Shown here: positions 7,241 to 13,378 of the stretch, in pieces
How positions within the stretch are numbered: position 1 is the first letter of the stretch
Layout of the letters: every line of letters starts with the position of its first letter
NCBI GenBank assembly: GCA_964534135.1
Contig: CAZHQC010000061.1
Location: forward strand, 1 to 13,378
Source of the DNA: JAKLQJ01 sp964534135
GTDB taxonomy: Bacteria; Elusimicrobiota; Elusimicrobia; Elusimicrobiales; UBA9959
Direction: 5' to 3'
DNA length: 13,378 nucleotides
Translations under genes and position numbers: made by a program
The notes under the pieces: generated by a model
Database searches by the model: none
What the model was told of the DNA's origin: nothing
Seen by the model: only the letters and a program-made list of their open reading frames with translations

Positions 7241-8898
7241 CTTTCATCAAAAATCTATTGGGTTTTTCCTTGGCCACCTTTATCTCAAAAATACTGGGTT
7301 TCGTCCGGGATGCCATGATAGTTTTTATTTTTGGCGGTGGAAAATTATCAGACGCTTATTATGCGGCCTCTAGAATAACCAATCTGCTGAGACGAACCGT
7401 GGGCGAGGGCGCCATAAATGCCTCTGTCGTTCCCATACTGGCAAAAGAAAAAGCCAGAAGCCATGAAAATGCGGTAAGTTTTTTTAGCGCGATATTGCTC
7501 TTTTCCGTAGGGGCTTCAATTATAATCTGTCTCCTTGCAATAATATTCAGATATGAATTGGTAAAACTAATCTCCTATGGTTTTCTTAAAAACCCCGCGC
7601 AATATGAATTGACAGTATTTTTAACGGCTATTTTAATGCCTCATATTATATTTGTGACATTGGCGGCTGTTTTTCAAAGCGCCCTTAATGTCTCTAAAAA
7701 ATTCTTTTTCCCCGCTTTGGCTCCCGCGGTATTTTCCGCTATCATAATCGGCTACTTAACCGCTCTTAATTTCGGATTCTTAGCCACACTTCAACTGGAA
7801 AAAAAATTACTTTTACTTGCCGCTATTGCATCCTTATCAGGAGCGATTCAATGCATCGCGCTTTTTCCTTTGATAAAAAAAGAGCTTTATTCCATTAAAT
7901 GGGAAAACCCCTTTAAAAACCCAAAAATTATCCCTGCCATAACCATGATGGCGCCTGCCATTTTAAGTATCGCTCAGGATCAAATAGCTATCTTTATAAA
8001 TACTATTTTTGCCAGTTTCATGGCCTCAGGTTCAATTACAGCCATCTATAATTCAGCAAGAATAATACATTTCCCAATCGCGCTTTTCGCCGTAAGCGCG
8101 GCGCAAGTAGCTTTACCCGATTTTTCAAAGAATTTACTACTTCAGGAAAAAGAAGAATTTAAAAAAACTTTTAATTTTTCAATTAAATTAACCCTGCTTA
8201 TTTTAACGCCCGCAACTGTCGGCATATTGGTATTGGCCTTGCCTATTGTCCGAACCCTTTTTGAACATGGACAATTTTCCTATGAGCAAAGCCTGCTTAC
8301 AGCTGATGTTTTATTTTTCTTAGCCATAGGCCTTCTCGGCTATGGTATAAATAAAATAGTAAGCGCGGCCTATTATGCTGCCGGCGACATGAAATTTATT
8401 TTAAAAATAACAACCTTCCAAATGATTTTGAACACCGCACTCTGTTTTTTATTTGCAAAAAGTATGGGAGCGGGAGGACTTGCTCTTGCCACAGCCATAA
8501 CTTCTTTACTTGCGGCCGCTATATTTTTAAAGGCTATTAATAAGAAATTTTCAGGCAATATAACCCCACCACCCGCTTATCGCCAAAAAGGCGATCAAAA
8601 AACCCAAGTGGCGCCTATAGCGCCACAAGCGGGTGGTGGGGTAATAGAAAAAAACACCTTAGTGCTTTTAGGTAAAATAATACCGGCCTCTATCCTCATG
8701 GGTCTATTTGCCAAATATTTAAACTCCCTTCTAATTTCATCAATCGGGCATATTTCAGCGACACTAATTACCATTATTTCATCAATACTCGCATATTTCA
8801 TTTTGTTAAAACTCTTTAATGTAAAAGAAAGAAACTCTATCTTAAAAATACTAAAAAATAAAAGAAACCAAGACACGGAGGAATCAGACACAAAGTAA
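7225..8898 (+). CDS. murJ: Lipid II flippase MurJ
   Basis: An integral inner-membrane protein of the MOP/MATE superfamily that flips the peptidoglycan precursor lipid II to the periplasmic face. The N-terminus carries the family pattern F-I-K-N-L-L-G-F-S-L-A-T-F-I-S-K-I-L-G-F-V-R-D, followed by D-A-Y-Y-A-A-S-R-I-T-N-L-L-R-R and G-E-G-A-I-N-A-S-V-V-P-I. Repeated hydrophobic segments fit the usual 14 helices; the C-terminal two lie at about residues 482-505 and 515-540. At 557 residues it is longer than E. coli MurJ (511). Part of the excess is a hydrophilic stretch at residues ~447-473 (P-P-P-A-Y-R-Q-K-G-D-Q-K), encoded by a palindromic insert in the loop before the last two helices, predicted cytoplasmic. 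No Shine-Dalgarno precedes the ATG. Confidence 0.95.
   Translation: MDNKSTFIKNLLGFSLATFISKILGFVRDAMIVFIFGGGKLSDAYYAASRITNLLRRTVGEGAINASVVPILAKEKARSHENAVSFFSAILLFSVGASIIICLLAIIFRYELVKLISYGFLKNPAQYELTVFLTAILMPHIIFVTLAAVFQSALNVSKKFFFPALAPAVFSAIIIGYLTALNFGFLATLQLEKKLLLLAAIASLSGAIQCIALFPLIKKELYSIKWENPFKNPKIIPAITMMAPAILSIAQDQIAIFINTIFASFMASGSITAIYNSARIIHFPIALFAVSAAQVALPDFSKNLLLQEKEEFKKTFNFSIKLTLLILTPATVGILVLALPIVRTLFEHGQFSYEQSLLTADVLFFLAIGLLGYGINKIVSAAYYAAGDMKFILKITTFQMILNTALCFLFAKSMGAGGLALATAITSLLAAAIFLKAINKKFSGNITPPPAYRQKGDQKTQVAPIAPQAGGGVIEKNTLVLLGKIIPASILMGLFAKYLNSLLISSIGHISATLITIISSILAYFILLKLFNVKERNSILKILKNKRNQDTEESDTK
8563..8642. repeat. In-frame palindromic element within murJ
   Basis: The arms ACCCCACCACCCGCTT (8563-8578) and AAGCGGGTGGTGGGGT (8627-8642) are perfect 16-bp reverse complements. 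Between them are two further perfect hairpins: ATCGCC-AAAAA-GGCGAT (8579-8595) and GTGGCGC-CTATA-GCGCCAC (8608-8626). The whole can fold as a three-way junction. It is much more GC-rich than flanking DNA and stays open in the murJ frame. AATA flanks both sides (8557-8560, 8643-8646), a possible target duplication, although 86 bp is not a multiple of three. Confidence 0.85.
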
Positions 8899-8977
8899 CA
8901 AAAAGAAACACGAGATCAGAGGCAAGATTTATAAGGAAACTCCCTATATCACTGATTTCTGCTCACCACTCTCTGCT

Positions 8978-8983
8978 TACTAT
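8978..8983 (+). promoter_or_regulatory. Candidate -10 box of uvrC
   Basis: TACTAT ends 6 nt before the uvrC ATG and there is no Shine-Dalgarno. No convincing -35 hexamer is visible, so this rests on the resemblance to the leuS and rpsT arrangement. The rest of the 91-bp gap after murJ shows nothing clear. Confidence 0.3.
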
Positions 8984-8989
8984 TTATAT

Positions 8990-10297
8990 ATGAATATCTC
9001 TCACCTCCCAAACTCCCCCGGCGTCTATATAATGCGGGACAATACCGCTAAAATTTTATATATAGGAAAGGCAAAGAATATTCATAAGCGAGTTTCAAAT
9101 TATTTTCTAAAAACCAGCGAAAGTTTAAGTTGGAAAATACCAAACCTTGTCCCTCTTATTCAAACCATAGACTATATTTCTTGCGCAAGCGAAAGAGAGG
9201 CTTTATTAATTGAAAAAGAATTGATAAAAAAATATCAACCTTTTTTTAATGCTTTATGGAAAGACGGTAAAAGCTATCCTTATATTAAAATAACTACGCA
9301 GGAGGATTTTCCCCGCTTAACTTTTACAAGACGGAAAACAAATGATAAAGCTCTCTATTTCGGACCTTATCCTAAAGTTGAAGGTATAAAACAACTTTTA
9401 AATCATTTGAGAAAAATAAAATATATCCATCTCAGAAAGTGCAAATGGGAATTTTCTCGGAAAAATAAATTATCCAAACAAAAGATAAATTCTTGCATCT
9501 ATTATCATACCGCTCAATGCCCGGCTCCTTGCGCTGGCAAGATATCAAAAAAAGAATATTCACGCATTATAGATAGAATAGTTCTTTTCTTAAAAGGAGA
9601 TTTTTCCAAACTTTTAGCGGACTTTTCAAAAAAAATGAAAAAGCATTCCGATAACCTTGAGTTTGAAAAAGCAAAAACCTACCACGATTTTATAAAAGCC
9701 ATTGTTCATCTCTCGGAAAAAGTACGGGTAACGGCATTTCCAAAAACTCAAATAAACGCGGAATTATTAAAGACCAATGCCATAACTGAATTAAAAACCA
9801 TTTTAAGCCTAAAATCTCCTCCCTCGCATATAGAAACTTTTGACACCTCAAGCTTATTTGCGCGAAATGCCGTGGGAGCCTCCGTTTGTTTTATAAACGG
9901 AGAAAAACATACCGCTTATTATAGGCGCTATAAAATTAAATATAGCGCTCCCACAAAACATGGCTCAAATGATTTTGAGATGATAAAAGAAATTGTAGGC
10001 AGAAGACTCTCTCAAATAAAAAAATCTAAAAAGACAAAGCCGAATCTTTTTTTAATTGATGGAGGTAAAGGGCAATTAAAAATGGCCTTGGACGCCATGA
10101 AAGAATCGGACTTAAAAATACCGGTTATAGCTTTATCCAAAGAATATGAAGAAATACATATACCCGGAAAAAAAACCCTCCGTTTAGAGCGAAACAATTG
10201 CGCGCTTAAATTACTTCAAAAAATGCGGGATGAAGCGCATAGATTTGCAATTACCTATCATAAAAACCTGCGGGACGAGGAACTTATAAAAGAATGA
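8990..10297 (+). CDS. uvrC: UvrC-type excinuclease, short form lacking the C-terminal HhH domain
   Basis: UvrC makes the two incisions flanking DNA damage in nucleotide excision repair with UvrA and UvrB. The N-terminal GIY-YIG nuclease domain is intact (G11-V-Y and Y24-I-G, R34). A UVR-like motif follows (L-E-F-E-K-A-K-T-Y-H-D-F). The RNase H-like second nuclease keeps all expected acidic and His residues: D285 (E-T-F-D), D328 (S-N-D-F), D357 (L-I-D-G-G-K-G-Q-L) and H417 (R-D-E-A-H-R-F-A). At 435 residues it is far shorter than E. coli UvrC (610): the protein stops right after the RNase H-like fold, so the tandem helix-hairpin-helix DNA-binding tail is missing, and the linker between the UVR motif and second nuclease is also short. 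It overlaps the next gene by 4 nt (ATGA). Confidence 0.92.
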   Translation: MNISHLPNSPGVYIMRDNTAKILYIGKAKNIHKRVSNYFLKTSESLSWKIPNLVPLIQTIDYISCASEREALLIEKELIKKYQPFFNALWKDGKSYPYIKITTQEDFPRLTFTRRKTNDKALYFGPYPKVEGIKQLLNHLRKIKYIHLRKCKWEFSRKNKLSKQKINSCIYYHTAQCPAPCAGKISKKEYSRIIDRIVLFLKGDFSKLLADFSKKMKKHSDNLEFEKAKTYHDFIKAIVHLSEKVRVTAFPKTQINAELLKTNAITELKTILSLKSPPSHIETFDTSSLFARNAVGASVCFINGEKHTAYYRRYKIKYSAPTKHGSNDFEMIKEIVGRRLSQIKKSKKTKPNLFLIDGGKGQLKMALDAMKESDLKIPVIALSKEYEEIHIPGKKTLRLERNNCALKLLQKMRDEAHRFAITYHKNLRDEELIKE

Positions 10298-10608
10298 AAA
10301 AAAATTATCAAAAAATACTGTGCGATATGAAGAAATATACTCTCTTTTCACAAAAGGTATGGCTGGCTTGTTTAGAAATACCCCGAGGTGAAACACGCAC
10401 CTATAAACAAATAGCAATTAAGATTGGAAAGCCTAAGGCAGCCCGTGCCGTGGCCTTAGCCCTTAAACAAAATCCTTTCGCTCCGTTTGTACCTTGCCAC
10501 AGAGTTATACACTCCGACGGAACAATAGGCGGCTATTCAGGTGGAATAAAAGAAAAAATAAGATTATTAAAAAAAGAAAAGGTAATAATTAGAAGTTTGA
10601 AAGATTAG
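10294..10608 (+). CDS. ogt: Methylated-DNA--protein-cysteine methyltransferase, single-domain
   Basis: It repairs O6-alkylguanine by moving the alkyl group irreversibly onto its own cysteine. The active-site motif P-C-H-R-V is at residues 67-71 (C68), so it should be a true alkyltransferase and not an alkyltransferase-like protein, which lacks that Cys. Other family marks are K-V-W-L-A-C-L-E-I-P-R-G-E-T-R-T-Y, the helix A-A-R-A-V-A-L-A-L-K-Q-N-P, and G-G-Y-S-G-G. At 104 residues only the C-terminal DNA-binding/catalytic domain is present. The start is chosen because its ATG overlaps the uvrC stop (ATGA); a second ATG at codon 12 is an alternative. The overlap implies translational coupling with uvrC. 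Confidence 0.93.
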   Translation: MKKNYQKILCDMKKYTLFSQKVWLACLEIPRGETRTYKQIAIKIGKPKAARAVALALKQNPFAPFVPCHRVIHSDGTIGGYSGGIKEKIRLLKKEKVIIRSLKD

Positions 10609-10650
10609 ATAATCGATAAGTTTTGTTCTTCTCTTTTTAAAAATTTATTG

Positions 10651-10756
10651 ACCCCGCTAGAGAAAGCCACTGGCTCCTGCCAGGTGGTTGGGGTATTCCG
10701 TTCAGATGGCAGTATAATGCCGCCATCTGTACTCGTTAGAGGTTCTTTAACGGGGT
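10651..10756. repeat. Palindromic MITE-like element in the ogt/pilC convergent gap
   Basis: The end arms ACCCCGCTAGAGAA (10651-10664) and TTCTTTAACGGGGT (10743-10756) are complementary at 12 of 14 positions. Inside are three hairpins: CCACTGGC with GCCAGGTGG (10667-10687, one bulge), a perfect 8-bp stem CAGATGGC/GCCATCTG (10703-10710 with 10722-10729), and CGTTAGAG with CTTTAACG (10734-10741 with 10745-10752, one G-T pair). The outer and third stems are mutually exclusive. It carries no gene and may also serve as a terminator for both convergent operons. Confidence 0.7.
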
Positions 10757-10772
10757 TTACCTGTAACTTATT

Positions 10773-11975
10773 TTATCCGCCGGCAAGTTCGCCCAGCGAG
10801 AACATAGGCATAAACATCGCTATAACAATGGTTCCGATAACAAACCCCATGATAATCATTATGATAGGCTCTAACATGGATGTTAAACCTTTAACCGCCG
10901 TATCCACTTCCTGATCATAGAAATCAGCAATTTTTTCAAGCATATTGTCCAAAGCGCCGGTTTCCTCACCCACACCTATCATCTGAATAACCATGGGAGG
11001 AAAGATGCCTGATTTTCTAAGAGGCTCGGATATGCTTCCGCCTTCTTTTATGGATTCCATACTGGCATTTATAGCATATTCTATGGATTTATTTCCCGCG
11101 GTTTTTGCCACAGTTTCAAGACCTTGAAGTATTGGAACACCGGATTTTATTAAAGTTCCGAGAGTTCTTGAAAACTTGGCAATCGCGACTTTTTTTAAAA
11201 GTATTCCAAAAACGGGAACTTTAATAGAGAATTCATCAAATTTTTCTATTCCCTTCTGTGTCTTTAAAAATTTTTTAACACCATAAACACTACCGCCAAC
11301 AGAGAGAATAAGAACAATGGCATTATTTCTAATAAAATCGGACAAGTTTATAATCATTCTTGTCGGAAAAGGCAGTTCAGCGCCAAAACTGCTGAATATA
11401 TCCTTAAATATGGGAATAACAAAAGCGATGAGGAAAATGGTAATGCCGCCGGCCGCGAGTGAAACTATGGCGGGATACATTAAAGCCGCTTTTACTTTCG
11501 CTTTTAAAGCCTCGGAGGCCTCAAGAAATCCTGATAACCGTTCTAAAATAATATCCAGTATGCCGCCAACTTCTCCGGCTGTTATCATGGAAACATATAA
11601 TTCGGTAAAAACAGCGGGATGTTTAGCCATCGCGTCGGCTATGGAAAGTCCTGATTCTATATCGGTTTTCAAAACCGTCAAAACTGCTTTAAAAATCGGA
11701 TTTTCAGCTTGGGCTTCCAGGATATTCAAGCTTTGAACAACAGGCACACCCGCTGAAACAAGAGTGGAAAGCTGTCTTGAAAAAACAACAATATCCTTAG
11801 TCACTACTTTCGGTTTAAAAAGTTTAAAGCCGCGTTTGACTTTATCTTCTTTGATTTCAATAACCGACATCCGCTGCGCTTTTATCTTAATGATAGCCGC
11901 GCGCTGGTCCTCAGCTTCCACCACTCCTTCCAATAATTTTCCTTTGGTATTCTTGGCCTTATATGCAAATTGCAT
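10773..11975 (-). CDS. pilC: Type IV pilus / type II secretion inner-membrane platform protein PilC/GspF
   Basis: A polytopic inner-membrane protein on which the assembly ATPases act. At 400 residues it matches the family. The N-terminal cytoplasmic piece starts F-A-Y-K-A-K-N-T-K-G-K; two T2SSF domains follow, the first at ~65-190 (F-S-R-Q-L-S-T-L-V-S-A-G-V-P; A-G-E-V-G-G-I-L) and the second at ~270-390 (F-S-R-T-L-G-T-L-I-K-S-G-V-P; G-E-E-T-G-A-L). Hydrophobic helices lie at about 170-195, 215-235 and 370-390. A strong Shine-Dalgarno (GGAGAAG) sits in the 13-nt gap after pilT, so it is cotranscribed with it. PilC versus GspF cannot be separated by sequence here; the adjacent pilT favours a pilus. 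Confidence 0.93.
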   Translation of the reverse strand: MQFAYKAKNTKGKLLEGVVEAEDQRAAIIKIKAQRMSVIEIKEDKVKRGFKLFKPKVVTKDIVVFSRQLSTLVSAGVPVVQSLNILEAQAENPIFKAVLTVLKTDIESGLSIADAMAKHPAVFTELYVSMITAGEVGGILDIILERLSGFLEASEALKAKVKAALMYPAIVSLAAGGITIFLIAFVIPIFKDIFSSFGAELPFPTRMIINLSDFIRNNAIVLILSVGGSVYGVKKFLKTQKGIEKFDEFSIKVPVFGILLKKVAIAKFSRTLGTLIKSGVPILQGLETVAKTAGNKSIEYAINASMESIKEGGSISEPLRKSGIFPPMVIQMIGVGEETGALDNMLEKIADFYDQEVDTAVKGLTSMLEPIIMIIMGFVIGTIVIAMFMPMFSLGELAGG

Positions 11976-11988
11976 TAATTCTTCTCCG

Positions 11989-13062
11989 TTAACCTACTGA
12001 AAGAGTTTTTTGAAGTAGCTTTTTAAGATCATCAGCATCAGTGGAACGGGCAACCGCTTCCTGATAAGATATCTTTTGTTTTTTATAAAGATCCACAAGA
12101 GATTGATTCATAGTTACCATGCCAAACTTTCCACCTGTTTGAATAACGGTGGCTATTTGTTCTATTTTCTGTTCTCTTATAAGATTTTTTACGGCTGAAG
12201 TCGCGAGCATTATTTCACAAGCAAGAACTCTGCCTGTGCCGCTTGCGGCTGTTAAAAGTTGTTGAGCAAAAACTCCCTGAAGAACAAAAGAAAGCTGCAC
12301 TCTTATTTGCTCCTGCTGATGAGGAGGAAAAACATCTATAATTCTGTTAATACTTTGAGCGGCATCACTGGTATGAAGGGTGGCAAAAACAAGATGGCCC
12401 GTTTCAGCTATATTTAAAGCCGCGCTTATGGTATCAAGGTCTCTCATTTCACCGATTAAAATAACATCCGGATCCTGCCTTAAAACATGTCTTAAAGCCA
12501 CGGTAAAACCATTAGTATCAGTACCGACTTCTCTTTGGTTTATAATGCTCTTTTTATGGGTGTGGACATATTCAATAGGATCTTCAATGGTAATAATGTG
12601 ATAATTTTTGTGTTCATTAAGATAATCTATCATACTGGCAAGAGTGGTGGATTTTCCCGATCCCGTAGGACCTGTAACTAGAAATAAACCTTTTGTCAAT
12701 TTCATCAATTCATAAACAACCGCCGGCAAATTGAGTTCTTCAAATGTTTTATATTTACCGGGAATAGCCCTAATGGCGGATCCAACCACGCCTCTCTGCC
12801 TATAAGCATTCATTCTTAAACGGCCCATTCCTTTTATTCCAAAAGCAAAATCTAATTCATTGGTTTCTTCAAATGTTTGGCGCTGAGCGTCTGTCATTAA
12901 AGAAAAAATAAGGGTTTGGCACATTTCAGGATTAAGTTTTTCAAAAGGCATGGGAATAAGGTCGCCATCAACTCTTATCATTGGCGGAGCGCCAACAGTA
13001 AGATGTAAATCCGAAGCGCCTCTTTCGTGCATCGTTATAAATAATTCGCTCATTGTAACCAT
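11989..13062 (-). CDS. pilT: Type IV pilus retraction ATPase PilT
   Basis: A hexameric cytoplasmic ATPase that powers pilus disassembly. The 357-residue length is typical. The N-terminus has the PilT pattern G-A-S-D-L-H-L-T-V-G-A-P-P-M-I-R-V-D-G. Walker A is G-P-T-G-S-G-K-S-T at 131-139, the Asp box is I-T-I-E-D-P-I-E near 158-164, Walker B is V-I-L-I-G-E at 200-205 and the His box is G-H-L-V-F-A-T-L-H-T at 222-231. The C-terminal A-V-K-N-L-I-R-E corresponds to the A-I-R-N-L-I-R-E motif needed for retraction in PilT, separating it from PilB. GGGAGA just upstream of the first ATG supports that start over the one at codon 4. Confidence 0.95.
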   Translation of the reverse strand: MVTMSELFITMHERGASDLHLTVGAPPMIRVDGDLIPMPFEKLNPEMCQTLIFSLMTDAQRQTFEETNELDFAFGIKGMGRLRMNAYRQRGVVGSAIRAIPGKYKTFEELNLPAVVYELMKLTKGLFLVTGPTGSGKSTTLASMIDYLNEHKNYHIITIEDPIEYVHTHKKSIINQREVGTDTNGFTVALRHVLRQDPDVILIGEMRDLDTISAALNIAETGHLVFATLHTSDAAQSINRIIDVFPPHQQEQIRVQLSFVLQGVFAQQLLTAASGTGRVLACEIMLATSAVKNLIREQKIEQIATVIQTGGKFGMVTMNQSLVDLYKKQKISYQEAVARSTDADDLKKLLQKTLSVG

Positions 13063-13099
13063 ATAAAATCTCCCGATAATTAGCTAAAACAAAAAATTA

Positions 13100-13327
13100 T
13101 CAACCAACGTCCGATCTTGTAACCCTCACGACTTCTTCTACCGTTGTAACTCCCTGGAAAAGCTTTCTCACAACCGCCTCTCTTAAAGTCAACATACCAT
13201 TTCTAACAGCTGCGGCTTTTAACTTTGAAACTTCCGCCTTAGCGGATATAAGCGCCCTAATCTCATCATTCACTTCCAATATCTCATGTATACCCAATCT
13301 ACCCTTATAACCGGTATTAGCGCATTT
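13100..13327 (-). pseudogene. 3' fragment of PilB/GspE-type assembly ATPase
   Basis: About 75 codons match only the extreme C-terminus of a PilB/GspE ATPase: K-C-A-N-T-G-Y-K-G-R-L-G-I-H-E-I-L-E-V (second half of the C-x-x-C zinc motif), then G-M-L-T-L-R-E-A and G-V-T-T-V-E-E-V-V-R-V-T. The full protein would be over 500 residues. Going upstream, similarity ends at about 13327 and an in-frame TGA occurs at 13345-13343, so the rest of the gene is not joined to it here. It lies 37 nt upstream of pilT, as expected for a pilB-pilT-pilC cluster. Either the gene was cut by an insertion or rearrangement, or the window edge is an assembly break at a repeat. Confidence 0.75.
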
Positions 13328-13348
13328 TAGTGGATTAGCTTGTCAAAC

Positions 13349-13378
13349 CAGTTTTAAGTTGTTTTAAGGTGTAGTCGC
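13349..13378. repeat. Edge of a probable dispersed repeat
   Basis: CAGTTTTAAGTTG followed by TTTTAAGGTGT resembles 2415-2439 (21 of 25 with one gap), and the final TGTAGTCGC is the reverse complement of 2345-2353 beside the REP-like hairpin. The copy is cut by the window end. The stretch is short and AT-rich, so the match is suggestive only. Confidence 0.4.

Noticed and set aside
6906..7316. 136-residue version of the bS20 frame starting at 7316
   Set aside because: The extra 38 residues overlap murJ and are unlike any bS20; the family start M-A-K-L-K-T is at 7202.
8899..8989. Possible hairpin in the murJ-uvrC gap (GATCAG with CTGATTTC)
   Set aside because: The pairing is only about five bases with no T-run, too weak to call a terminator.
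10648..10914. Plus-strand 88-residue open frame
   Set aside because: It covers the palindromic element and the antisense of the pilC 3' end; no family resemblance and no Shine-Dalgarno.
13318..13346. TTGACA on the minus strand (13346-13341) as a promoter for the pilus genes
   Set aside because: No acceptable -10 hexamer at 16-18 nt spacing; TAAAAT lies only 11 nt away.

Overview
The window is AT-rich bacterial DNA with dense short-gap genes, using the standard genetic code. It looks like a diderm (Gram-negative) organism: it has an LptE-type outer-membrane lipoprotein, a MurJ flippase and type IV pilus motor genes. Gene order leuS-lptE-holA followed by rpsT, murJ and uvrC, plus the many palindromic repeats, would fit an uncultured lineage such as Elusimicrobiota, but that placement is inference and low confidence.

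Layout. Positions 1-1607 (minus strand) hold the 5' end of a large secreted protein: signal peptide, seven blade-like repeats (one beta-propeller), then tandem Ig-like domains running off the window. Positions 1608-2711 are a mobile-element graveyard: a frameshifted, 5'-truncated IS30-family transposase, a short REP-like hairpin, and a ~313-bp element with ~32-bp imperfect terminal inverted repeats ending just upstream of leuS. Positions 2712-6837 are a plus-strand operon: leuS (leucyl-tRNA synthetase), lptE (LPS transport lipoprotein), holA (DNA polymerase III delta). rpsT (bS20) lies convergent to holA on the minus strand and only 22 bp from divergent murJ (lipid II flippase). murJ carries an ~80-bp GC-rich palindrome inserted in frame within its coding sequence. 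uvrC (a short form without the helix-hairpin-helix tail) and a single-domain O6-alkylguanine-DNA alkyltransferase overlap by 4 nt and form a repair operon. A second palindromic element (10651-10756) sits between that operon and a convergent type IV pilus/type II secretion cluster on the minus strand: the extreme 3' end of a pilB/gspE-like ATPase, then pilT, then pilC/gspF. The pilB piece is cut off within 60 bp of the window end, beside sequence that resembles repeats seen at 2330-2440.

How the genes fit together. The core genes serve translation (leuS, rpsT), replication (holA), envelope assembly (lptE, murJ), DNA repair (uvrC, ogt) and pilus extension/retraction (pilB remnant, pilT, pilC). 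Most of the novelty is in the repeats: at least three distinct palindromic element types in 13 kb, one of them inside an essential gene. leuS, uvrC and rpsT lack a Shine-Dalgarno sequence and have a -10-like hexamer 6-8 nt before the ATG, which suggests leaderless transcripts, whereas the pilus genes and the propeller gene have clear Shine-Dalgarno sites. I see no tRNA, rRNA, CRISPR array or complete defence system.
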